This document shows positions 22,132 to 32,899 of a DNA stretch of 47,313 nt, one piece after another. Made by a program: the position numbers and the translations under genes. The stretch is from Rostrohypoxylon terebratum (Eukaryota > Ascomycota > Sordariomycetes > Xylariales > Hypoxylaceae). The notes below the pieces were generated by a model. That model saw only the letters and a program-made list of their open reading frames with translations. It did not search any database and had not been told where the DNA came from. Numbering within the stretch: the first letter of the stretch is position 1; every line of letters begins with the position of its first letter. Location of the stretch: positions 1 through 47,313 of the forward strand of contig MU386009.1 of the NCBI GenBank assembly GCA_022497145.1. The letters are read 5' to 3'.

Positions 22132-23193
22132 TTAACCCATCACGGCTTGGCTATAACCATGCTGCGAGAGGTAGGAAGCCGGCTTGATATGAGGCTGCGG
22201 CCTGCATTGGGCACAGGTGCAATCAGCGCCATTCGAATCCCATATACCCGAACCGAAGTGACCAGAGAAGCTGAGGGGGAAGTGGGATCCATTTCTGGAT
22301 CCAAAGCCGTTATGGCCAGACTGCTTATAGTGTCGGTTGTAACCGCCATCGACAGCCTGGGAAAACCAATCATTATACGAAGAGTTAACTGAAGCAGCGG
22401 AGTTCAGATACTCGGGGGTACCGTAGCCAGAGTCGGGTGGAGTCAAGGGGGCCTGAGACTGCGACCAGGCATTCGGATACTGGCACTGCCACGAACCCTC
22501 GCGACCTCGGAAGGGTGCGGCGATGCCAGCATGAGGGAATCTACCGCTCAAACCAGCTCGTTCATGATCAACAATCTCCTCAGGAGTCCAACCTTGAAAG
22601 GCAAGAGGATGATGACGCACGGGTTCGGGATGGATATTCGTGACGATTGGTGCTAGCCTCTCGCGCATAGCAATATGAGACTGCTGCTGCTGCTGTTGTT
22701 GAAGCTGGTGGAACTTCTTGCTCTCTTCCCATTCCTTCCAACTCTTGAGCCAAGCGTTGTAGTCGTGGCTCTGATCAAGATTCACGTACAGCGACCAGCC
22801 AATGTGCCTCAGCCACTCGTTTTCCATAGTGTTGAGTTCTGCCACAGAGATTCCACTAACGTCAGACCAGGACCGATTCTGAAAGGTATTGTCATCGAGA
22901 AATTTGCTACCGAGCAACAGAGCAACGGTAAGCATTTTCCACATTTGACCCTCGTTTGGAGCAAACTGTCCACTCTGGTTGAGCATGTTGACCCGCTTGG
23001 CCAAATAGTTCATCCCAAGCAGGACGGTAGTGCTGGGGAGCCGCGTGGAATTGAGCATCTGGTTGACAAACTTCCGAAAAGCACCAGAAACTGATGACTT
23101 GGGGAGGACAACTCGGACTGTCATATCAGCCACATACTCTGCCATCATGTCGGTCTCATAATCGAGAACCGCGCATACTCCGCCGCCGACCAT
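22132..23193 (-). CDS. CLG1: Clg1-like cyclin (Pho85-type cyclin box)
   Basis: One continuous exon of 353 residues. The cyclin box covers about residues 25-160: FRKFVNQMLNSTRLPSTTVL, MLTVALLLGSKFLDDNTFQN, RSWSDVSGISVAELNTME and EWLRHIGWSLYV are typical of fungal Clg1/PCL-type cyclins, which partner with Pho85/CDK5-like kinases. The C-terminal half is disordered, starting with a run of eight glutamines at about residues 165-172 and rich in Ser, Gly, His and Tyr. Orthologues I recall have a longer Gln/Pro-rich N-terminus before the GGVxAVLDYE motif, and the stretch after AEYVADM is short here. So an upstream exon or a truncated start is possible. A GTAAGT donor-like site on the minus strand near 24100 hints at a spliced 5' leader. 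Confidence 0.85.
   Translation of the reverse strand: MVGGGVCAVLDYETDMMAEYVADMTVRVVLPKSSVSGAFRKFVNQMLNSTRLPSTTVLLGMNYLAKRVNMLNQSGQFAPNEGQMWKMLTVALLLGSKFLDDNTFQNRSWSDVSGISVAELNTMENEWLRHIGWSLYVNLDQSHDYNAWLKSWKEWEESKKFHQLQQQQQQQSHIAMRERLAPIVTNIHPEPVRHHPLAFQGWTPEEIVDHERAGLSGRFPHAGIAAPFRGREGSWQCQYPNAWSQSQAPLTPPDSGYGTPEYLNSAASVNSSYNDWFSQAVDGGYNRHYKQSGHNGFGSRNGSHFPLSFSGHFGSGIWDSNGADCTCAQCRPQPHIKPASYLSQHGYSQAVMG
22678..22701. repeat. CTG/CAG microsatellite encoding polyglutamine
   Basis: Run of CTG and TTG triplets on the plus strand, encoding eight Gln (CAG/CAA) in the cyclin on the minus strand. Likely length-variable between strains. Confidence 0.7.
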
Positions 23194-26100
23194 GATGACG
23201 GTTTAAAGATGGACTCCGTCAAAGACCTATGGACGATCTTTGTCGGAGGATTTCTGCTTCAAGCACGAAGAGACGGCACAGTTGGGTGGCAGCACCACGG
23301 TACAACTGGTTCCGGTTCTTAATGCTGAAGAGAGGTGAGGATTCGGGGAGGGGAAGGTTATTGAGAACCCTATTGAGATGTCTTAGCCATGAATCAATTA
23401 TCTCGATGTGAGGCGAAAGCTGGCCAAGATCGGATTGATAATCGTCTAATCGAAAGTCTGATTCCGGGTAAGAATTTAACGTCGACTTAATTAGCGTGAG
23501 AAGAACTTGAAAGGTGCTCGTCAAACTCGGTTGATATCAACTAGGCGGTTGGTGTCAATGCGATGTCGTATTTAGGTAAGAAAAAAATGCGAATGCCGTC
23601 GATATTAAAGGAAGGAAGGTTCAATTAAGACCTCTGAATCTATATTAATAGCTGTCAGTATCCCAAAGGCTGTGTAGAAACAATAGATTGATTGAATCGG
23701 AGAGGCGTTTTCTTTGATGGCTAGTCGGAAAACAAGAGACGAGACTAAAGAAGTTCGTTGTTGTCCAAGAACTCAACGGACTGAAAATGAGTGGCTTGAT
23801 GACGGTGACAAATAGACAATGCATGGATTGAGCAATGTATTCATCTTTCGCAGATGGGAATACCGAAAGTGCCAAATGGTCCGTTAGAAAAAGTGTGTAG
23901 TCTTGGTCATCTTGGTCTGTTGTAGGATTCTTTCTAGTCACTCAAGTCTTGATGTTGTGTGTTGTGTGCCCATACAGATACTCGGAAATGTGTCGGGATG
24001 TACGATATAGCTCAGTAATGATGTGGGTGATGATTTGTAGTTGACAAACCACAACAGGAGGGGAGCACATTAATTGATAGGAGATTAAAAATGACTTACC
24101 TCATAGGAAGAAAGTTGGCAGTGATGAGAACGCCTCTTATTTTCAAGACCAAGCTGTTGGTTGGGGAAATATCGTCGTTAGAGTCCAGCTAAGTCGTACC
24201 TAAGTCGATGGTCGTAGTATTCTGTTCGTGTCGAACAGTGATCTGTATCGTGGATGCCGCTTTGTTTCGCTTTTGCTCGTAGAGACGGGTAAAAGACGTT
24301 GTATTGTGTCAGTAGCGACAGATCCGACGGCAATGACCAATTCGTTAGTCCAGAGCGAGCACGTTCTCCTGCACAACAAAGTACAACTTCGTCGCGCCTC
24401 TCTCTTTTTCTACTCGTTTCCAATAAATCGCAATAAACCTGAATCCTGGCGTCCGACAACTTCCGAGAATCGAAGAATCGAAAATTCGGTCGAGGTCGAT
24501 TAGATTGGCAAGCGTCGGGATTGCGAGGTGTTAAAGAAAAAAAGGAAAGTAAGAAAAAGAGGGAGACGGAGGTAGAAGCGTCAAGACGGTTGTAAGGTAG
24601 AAGAGTTGGTTTGGGGTGGGAAGAGGTTGAAGGATGGGGAGAGAGACGAGAATTAGAAATGGCAAGTGATGCAAGGTAAAAGAAGCACTTGGTTCAAAGG
24701 TTTGACTGGGGTTGCTGGGGTTGCTAGGATCCTGTGGCATTGAGTACTTAGTTGTATGTACCTGGGTAGACCTGGATAGACCTGGGTACACATCAAATGG
24801 ATCCGGCTTGGTAAGAGAGAGAGAAAAAAAAAAGAAGGATGGAGCCCACACACCAGATACAACACAACACAAAACACTAACGCTAATACACCTGGGAAAG
24901 TACGCTACGGGCTACTGGATAGGTGCTAGGTAGGTGCTAGGTATTCGTACTTGTATTGTACAATATTACATAAAGACATCCATGATCCATTACACCATTA
25001 CATAGTACACACTTACACACTTGCACACACCACATCGTTGAATTATACTCGCGCATACATATATTTTTTTTCAACTACTGGGGCAGCTGCAAGTGGCAAC
25101 AACTAAGATGCCCGTACCATCTGTCCTAGGTAACAACCTTTTCAAGTTAGGAAAACAATTCAGCCAATCAACCTCCGTGCGAAGCCTGAGTGGGACGTTC
25201 TTTGACCGCTAGCGTTAGCACGTACTTCGTACCTAGCCACTGTAAAGAAAGGATGGCCCTGGAGCGGCGAGCGCGCAGGCCGTCGAAAAAAAAAATTGAA
25301 GGGGGAAAAAAGAGGGAAAAAGTTGAGTTGGCCACTGACTGACCACTGCGAAAAATAGTGGAAACAAGGAGGTGTGGATTCAGTTCGCAATAGGTGGTGG
25401 TCTGGTGGTCCAGGTTTCTTTAGTGGATTCATCGCCTAAAGAGTCTCCAGAGCTAGCACCATTCAGGTAACCACTACACACAAAGTTTATACTATGTACT
25501 AGCCCACATGTGCAGTCGTCTAGGCAAGTGCACAATACTTGCAATAACCTGCAATACTTGGTAACATCCACTGGCCCATTCTGCCCATTATGGATCTGGC
25601 AGTCTGGGTATTGAACATTAAACAGGAGTGGAAAGTGTGTCTCGCCAACGTGTTGATTCCACCAATGAATGAATATAATAGTCGAGTTACATCTCCGTGG
25701 ATAACATGGATATTGCACATGCATATTTTGTATATAGTGTATATGTTATGTATGTATATATTGTACATACCTAATATGTACTTTCACCTTAGTACCTTAC
25801 GAAGTAAGTACAGCATACCAAAAGTCAAATTATGTTGATGCCTTCCATCATTGATGTTCATCCTACGTTCGTGCATGGATGCATTACTATTACACAAATA
25901 CATCATAAATGAGTAAGGGCTTCCAGTCCCAGATTCGATCAATTGTTTCCTCGTCCGTATTCATTAATAATTGTTAGTTGGCATCGTAAACTCTTTGTTG
26001 TTGTTGTTGTTCCTTTTTTTTGTTGGAAATTAAAATCCATCGTCGAAAAATCAGGGTCCTACCTATTTTAGTTACGCCGGGGTTGTCAAGCTCGTACGGT

Positions 26101-27564
26101 TTCTCTTCTTCTTTTTTTTTCTCTCGTCAAATGGTCGTCACTAAGGCGACGGCGGCAGTTTGGTGAGAAATTCGGCCGAGGTCCCATCCCTACACTGCTA
26201 CATTGCTAGGTACACTGCTAACCTACCACTGTTACAATGCAACATCCCCTTAGGAGAAAGGTATCGAAAAAATACTCGCACTTTAGCCTTGAAGCATTTG
26301 GCGCCTCATTGCCCTCATCGCTTCATAATTACCATACCATTATTGCCTCTAGACTTTTCCTCTAATGCGAGAGATGACTGTTAGTCTCATTCGCTTACAT
26401 GTGTGGCATGTGTCCCGTGTGTCCAACGGCGCCTCTCCTTCGAATAGTGAACTTTTTTTTGTTCAATTTTTCAATTTTTCTCTACTCAGACTTGCCGTTA
26501 GTTAGCTGGTTAGGTACAACTAGAGCCAGCCAACTCACCTTTAAAGGGGTTAAACGATGTGGGTTGAGCAGTGAGGCTGTACCCTTGCTACCTCCTTTTG
26601 CCTCTGCATTAGAAGGTCTGCCGTATTCAACAGAGAACCGGAGTCGAAACTCGAATCAATCGAGACTTGCTACTCAAACAGACTCAGGGACTACGTCGTA
26701 CGTATCACTTCGTTTCTAGACGCAGGAAATCTTCCTTTCTCTAAGTTCATGTCCTTTTTAATCAATATTTAGTCAGAGGTCATTGGCTTGACTCATTTCG
26801 GAACTTTCATCTCCTCCTTTGTTTCCATTAATACTGCACCACTCATCTGGATAAAGGTCAACACATTGTCTAGTCGAAACGGGATTGTTCCTCGCGCACG
26901 TGGGATACGGACGCGTACGGAACCTACGGTCCTATTTGTCCCAATACCTTCGGCAATACGAAAACAGTGTCCGCGATCTTTTGGCACCTATGCTGTACAT
27001 ACGACAAATTTCCCAAACACAAGTATAAAACTTTCTTGACATTTGTTTTTTATTCTTATTTCCCTTGCCCTACCTACCTAGGTAGCAAGTCGCAGCGATC
27101 AGGCTCTTTCATCCCTAGACGGAAACTATTTCATCACTATGTAAATTGTTGCATCCGAGAATTAAGGATAATATCATGAACGGAGGTTTGTACATTCGTA
27201 CGCAGCTTGATTTGTTTTTGTGCTTAACCCTTGTAAACAAGCAAATGAACGCTAGCCTCTGTGAAGGTCGTAAGGATAACCCCAGGTATTTGGGGAGATT
27301 TACGACACCAAGGGCGTGATCTTATCCATTTGAGATCAAGGGCCTTGGGTACCCGGCACGGACGACAAGCCCCATACCAGCTCATAGGTACTTGAGCCTT
27401 GAGCCTTGTGCTCGGGACGATGCAATGAATGCCCTGTGCGTCGCAAGTTTTACTACATGGTGGATGTCATAGCTGGAAATGAGCTGCCATTACTATGTTA
27501 TTAATACTGGAGGAAGCATTTAATAATATGGCAGTTTCACTAACGAGCCAACGAGTAATGATGT
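23194..27564. other. 4.4-kb gene-free stretch upstream of the cyclin
   Basis: No frame resembles a known protein. It contains purine/pyrimidine tracts (24535-24600; 25285-25325; 26100-26130), a 10-bp x3 tandem repeat and AT-rich ATGT-type simple sequence around 25700-25770. The part next to the cyclin probably carries its leader and promoter. The rest is unexplained; an unannotated non-coding RNA is possible. Confidence 0.45.
24761..24790. repeat. Three tandem copies of a CCTGGGTAGA-like 10-mer
   Basis: Adjacent copies cctgggtaga, cctggataga and cctgggtaca, differing at one or two positions. Confidence 0.6.
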
Positions 27565-27772
27565 TCAGTTCATGTTCCTCTCTAGGACAGTCAGCCCAGC
27601 GATGACAACCACAATGACAACCGCGATGACGATGCCTAACATCAGCTTCCTACAAAAGCCACCGATGACACTGAGATGAGATGAGAGAATCGAGCTAGAT
27701 CGTTTAGATCGCCCCATTGGCTACTTACCTGGAATAATATCCCGCCGATAGACGACCATGTGGACCTAACAT
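27565..27772 (-). CDS. Candidate spliced membrane microprotein, 49 residues
   Basis: Two exons, 27729..27772 and 27565..27670, joined across a 58-nt intron with a perfect GTAAGT donor, a CTAAAC branch-like site and a CTCAG acceptor. The product begins MLGPHGRLSAGYYS, then has a basic CRKL motif and one strongly hydrophobic segment of about 19 residues (MLGIVIAVVIVVVIAGLTV), ending in LERNMN. This looks like a single-pass membrane protein with a positively charged flank, or the C-terminal end of a larger tail-anchored protein: the frame stays open upstream of the chosen ATG to about 27837, where a CATAG acceptor-like site stands. I recognise no family. It stands alone in an otherwise empty region. 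Confidence 0.38.
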
Positions 27773-30700
27773 GTACGTATTCAGGAACCGATCCGATAAT
27801 TTCCAGAATGGTTCAACGGTCCACCGGTCTCTGGCCTATGAAAGGCGTAGAATTCATAACAGATAGGTCCCATTTTACAGCCACTCCCCCTTAAGCTAAC
27901 CTCTCGAAATTTCCTGGAATGTTAAATTAGCAATATCCAGTATCGAAGAAACTCGGAACGCTTGAGGCATTTGGAACCTAAGCAAGTGAGCTCGCATTGC
28001 TAGTTTGTTTAAGTTGTTGCTATTATGTGTAAATCGCGATTGGTGGTTAGATTCGCGATCACAAGTTTTTTCCTCCCAAGTTTTGGGCACCCCATCTACA
28101 TGCTCAATGTACCTATGTACTTACTAAGTCCTACGTTGAAGCAAATACTTTCTTCTCTTTGTTTTAATACTTCATTTTTACGAATAATACTTCTATTTTT
28201 TTTAGTTACGAACCCTGAGACCAAGGATCACCGGATTCGCCATTACCCCTTGCTTCAATCTGGTGCTTCGCCCACAACTATCATACGTCACCCTCCGCAT
28301 AAAGACTCTCCTTGACATTAGGCGACCGTGTCGACTGTATGATGAATGATCTAAAATTCTAAAGGCGTCGTAGTTACGTATGTGTAAGCCCCTATTACAT
28401 AGTAGCACCGCTGACATAGCTCTATGTAATATTGAGGACAAGTAACATGGCATCCTTCGCAGCCCAGCCTCGTTAATGAAGTAATAGTAGAAGTACCTAC
28501 ACAAGTTGCTCATCATTTCGGCTATCGATCTAACCAATTACGTGTGTGTCAGGCGGATCACTTGCCCTGCGTCTGGCGATACTTCGGATATGGATTGATA
28601 CTATGAATATCCCCCCCTGGACCCTTACCTTGAGTAGCCCTTCGAACACACACACAGCTAGCTAACTAGACGACCGAATCGGATTTCCAGACAGTACAGG
28701 ACATAAAACGGTCCCCGTGCCGCATTTGTGCACAGGTATTACCAATCTCCGCAGGATTACGGCAACTGGTTCCTCGATGGCTGGACTCGCAAAAGCCGGA
28801 AGTCCCTACCATGAAATTCGATGATCTGTAGCGAACACCGCGGTTCTCGTACATCGTGTAGAAGACACGCTATCCTCTCATATGCGGGTATGTCCCAACC
28901 CCCACCTACGCGTAGCCGCCGTCGGTTCATCAAATCCCCTCTACGTGGGGACTGAATCGTACCGGAAAGGCCAGACGTTACCTTGCAGAGCTCCACAGCC
29001 GACAAAATTTTGGGAAGCTCAAAAAAACATCGAGAAAAGACTTAAATTAGTCTGTTGCGTCTTTTTTTTTCAACCCCCTCTTTTGCTTCCCAGTAGAGTT
29101 CCCAGTTGAAGAAGATTTTTTCTCTCGCATGAGTCCGCCTCTGCAGTAGTGGCTCTATCCAATCTTGAAATGAGGCGGGGTCAACGAAACGAAAGCAACT
29201 CGCACCCGAAGGACTTCCGTAGCTTCGGTCGCGTGGAAGGGTCCGTCTTCACCGTGTCAGATCCACCTTGCCCTCTTGCCGCGAATGTCGATGTAAGTAT
29301 TTTGTATTACGATATGGAGCTACCAGCCTCAGCCTAGGTGTCATATTCAAACCACCAATCGTCAATGTTCAACATAAGAAATCGTGAGGTAGTGCAATTT
29401 CAGGATGGGACTCCATGTATTAGAGCATCGGAGTCCGTAACACCACCGTCTTCGATTCTCGACCATTAGGATTGTTCGGAAGACTATCGCAGCACACGCG
29501 GACAGTATCTCGAATATTCATGGATGTCTCACTCGTCATTTAGTAATAGGTAATGATGTAGATGTAAGATTTCTAGGCAGATGAATATTCCTCGAGAAGT
29601 ACCTCGCTTCTTCCACGTGCTGTCGCCTCCCTAGCATCACAGACGGAACGGGAAGCTGACAATAGGTAATGTCATACCACTGTATCGGAATACCTAGTCA
29701 TCAATATCTTACGTATGCCGACCTAAGCGTTGGGAACCTCGATCGGATATCTCAGGAGGCAAAAGGAAATATGCAACCATATGACACCTTATTCGGTAAC
29801 CCTCTTTAAGTAGGTCTATTCGGCTCATGCCATCGGGCAACATCGAAACTTACATGGCAGCCATGGCAAAAATGTTCGATAGAAGTAACCGAGGACAGGA
29901 GCAGCAGAATGCAGCCAGCTCTAGGATAAGAACCTTTCTAGCGGTGTGAGCAGGCTTCGGAATATGAGTGGAAGTCTCTGCAACCCCTCACGATCAAAGT
30001 CTCCGCATTCAAGTACATATGTGGTAGCTCTAAAAACCCTGACTCTGCAGACCTGCCGCAGCATCCAAACCATCCATCTACGATACTTACACGGTCGGGA
30101 GAAAACGCAGGCACCAGCCTACTCGAGCGGAGGTCCACTACCCACGCTGCATGTGTATTTGCATACATACCCAGGTAGTATCCAGGGATAGGTTTATGTA
30201 TCTGCAACTTGAGGCGCCATCATCCATACAGAATCCTTTCCTTCGGCGCAATCCACCAAACGTTGGAAGCTTTTCGAGGTAGGGAGAGGCACCTGCGCTA
30301 AAAGTACAGCGCCTTCCAGCGCCTGCCAGCGCTGCTTTGTGTGGGAGCGTGGGAGCTGTCGCATTATTTGGCTGTTTGGCTCCCCTCCGAACTTAGCATG
30401 GCTTCTTGCCGCCGTTGATCTGGCCTGATGTGGACCACCAACGAATCTAGTTCCAACTTCCCCCACTGACTCACCACCTAGGCGGTCTCCATCGCCACTT
30501 ACCCAAATCTGTCGCCCACAGAGAGGAGTCCGGATAGTTGACGGCACAATAGGCCATATGGTCATGCCGGTCTCTTGTCCGTCCTAACGGGTACCCTATT
30601 CTTAATTCCAAATGGGCGGTACGCTTCCAGTACCGGCCATTCTGGCAGATATTCCAGAACGAGCCGAATGCCTAACTGGTTTTATTTCTCTCTGTAACCC

Positions 30701-32899
30701 AATAGGCTAGAATTGAAAATAGCAATATCGCAAAATTCAGACCGCTCGTCCGGAACGTTACCACAACGATGTAGACACGAAGCATTTTATACGACCAGCA
30801 AAGCCAATACGATTCAACAAAGACAAAAGAGGACCGATACGGGAAGAGCCATCAAAGAAGTTCAAGACTGTTAAAAACTCTTTCTTGTCATGCTCGCGAC
30901 CAGATACGGTTGTCCAGGGATATCAAGAACTAGAAATACTGGAAGCGTGTAAAGAGCTTGCATTAGTGTCGTTCAAAAACCCTCGCCTCGCGATCAGCAC
31001 TTGCAGCAAACGTACCCCGAAAGCCAGGCGAGGCACCTCCGCACCACGGGCTGAGAGGTTTATTCCCAATGTTCCAGTCCCATCTGAGTCCTACACATCG
31101 TACATGGTCGAGCGGCAAAAACCTGTCACCGCGCATGAGACTAGCTGACCAAGCATAATTATACACTTTTATACACTTCGCGAATGCACTCGTAGCCGTT
31201 ATCGCATCCGATTTCCACGGTAGGGTACTGTGTCCTCCCTTGCCCAGCAGAAGCAGAAGCAGAATTCAAAAATCCTAACTTTAGACATGGCATGACATGA
31301 CAACTCGATTGATTTCGCTGTACCATAAAAATCCCAAATCCCGAATTCAAAGAGGAAGAATCCAAGGATTTAAATGACCTAACTTGATCGAGCAGGATTG
31401 AATTCAGAGAATCCCATTGCGGGCTGTACTTACACTCGGACTCCAGAGGCGAAATACGATAGGTGATCGTAAGAGCCTAAGGAGGGTCGTCCCCATCGCA
31501 GCACCCACCATCAGTAACGATCCCAACTATGTTCGAACCTTGCTGACGCGCAGATCGGACGCGGCGGGTTGATCAACTGTGGATTCTTTGGCCCTGCCGA
31601 GCCTCCTATGCGCTCACACACGTGCTATGTCATTCGCGAATTTGAAACCTTTTTTTTCCTCTTCTCTTTCTTCTACCTGTCTGTCTGTCCGTGTCCAAGT
31701 TGGGAAAAAGTCAGCCACCTACCGTAGGGCTTGACGTCTAATGACGTTGCCAAATTCTAATCAAGGCACTCCATCTCCAGTAGTAATTCCCCGTGTCAAA
31801 GTGACTTATTCTTGATCATAATTCTTTTCCCCGCCTAGCTTTCGCTTTCAAGTGAGGGGTTTCACATGTGTGTAGCTACTAGGTAGGTAGGTAGGCATGT
31901 ATGTAGGTATGTATGAGCACAGGATAGAGGGGGGGTCCGGAGTGTTGGAAACGACTTTTTCCTCTCCCCAGAATCCAAGGGCCAGCAAATTCATAATGCA
32001 ATGATACCCAAGCAAGCCCACTACCCACTATCTGGGAGAGCACGCATGGATGGTAACGTTGTCGACAACGGCGGAGAAATCTCCTCTTTCCTAATAATAA
32101 AACTTTCGCAGAGGAGGGAAAAGAATAAGAAGAAAAAATTAATCTCTCATGGGTTTTCCCCACCCGCTCGCCCGCCCACTAGATGAGCTGTCGTCTGGGT
32201 TTCTCGGCTTTTTGAAATGCGAATTTTCTAGGTGGAGGCAAAAGGAAAGAAAACCCACTGAGATCTCGTGTTGTACCCTTACGTGAGCTGTCCGGATCCA
32301 AGCGGCTATTCGGATACTACGTACCTAGTCAGTCTCGTTCATCTCATGATATGGTTGAGATGCTGTGCCACCACCGCCACAGCTTGAGCCAAACACCCAC
32401 ACCCGATCTGCCGATGTGTAAATATTACCTAGCCGACGTGTTGAGGCTATTTACTGAGCCTCAATCTCACCTGTATTAGGATTTGTAGTCTCCGAGTACA
32501 GAGTACTGGTTCTACAGTTCGTGCACGCACGTGAGATATTTATTACGTATTACTACAGTCATTCATCAAAGGCTACGCTAAGTCTCTGGTTGAGTAATAG
32601 TGCGCGGGTAAGTTTATAACTTTAGTTTGTAAGAGGGATAAAAGTTAAGTTTTATAAACAGCACTCAGCACATGGGAAACAAGTTAAAGTACCTAACGAC
32701 TGTCCAACTCCTTCTAAATTCATAATCCATAAGACTCCAAGTTGTTATGCCACGGTAAACAGAGGCGAGTGTCGTGCTGTGTTCCGACGATACGAAATAG
32801 AAACAAACAAAGGAATATAGGAATAGGCTAGCAGCCCACCAAGAGTTTCCCAATACACCAATAATAGCGAGAACTTAACAGTAGATCACTACTAGGTAC
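27773..32899. other. 5.1-kb gene-poor stretch
   Basis: Short frames on both strands, none above about 125 codons and none with family resemblance. It contains polypyrimidine tracts of the type seen before fungal start sites (around 28140-28200, 29060, 31650-31690) and a TAGGTAGG run at 31879-31896. Scattered GTAAGT sites do not join frames convincingly. I see no transposon ends. Confidence 0.45.
31877..31914. repeat. TAGG/ATGTAGGT simple repeat
   Basis: Four consecutive TAGG units followed by GCATGTATGTAGGTATGTATG. Probably a local expansion of the dispersed TAGGTA motif. Confidence 0.55.

Noticed and set aside
27896..28000. Fourth member of the small-protein family on the minus strand (LRFQ...LTFQEI wording)
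   Set aside because: No 48-nt exon with flanking phase-0 introns; spacing differs, so the likeness is probably chance.
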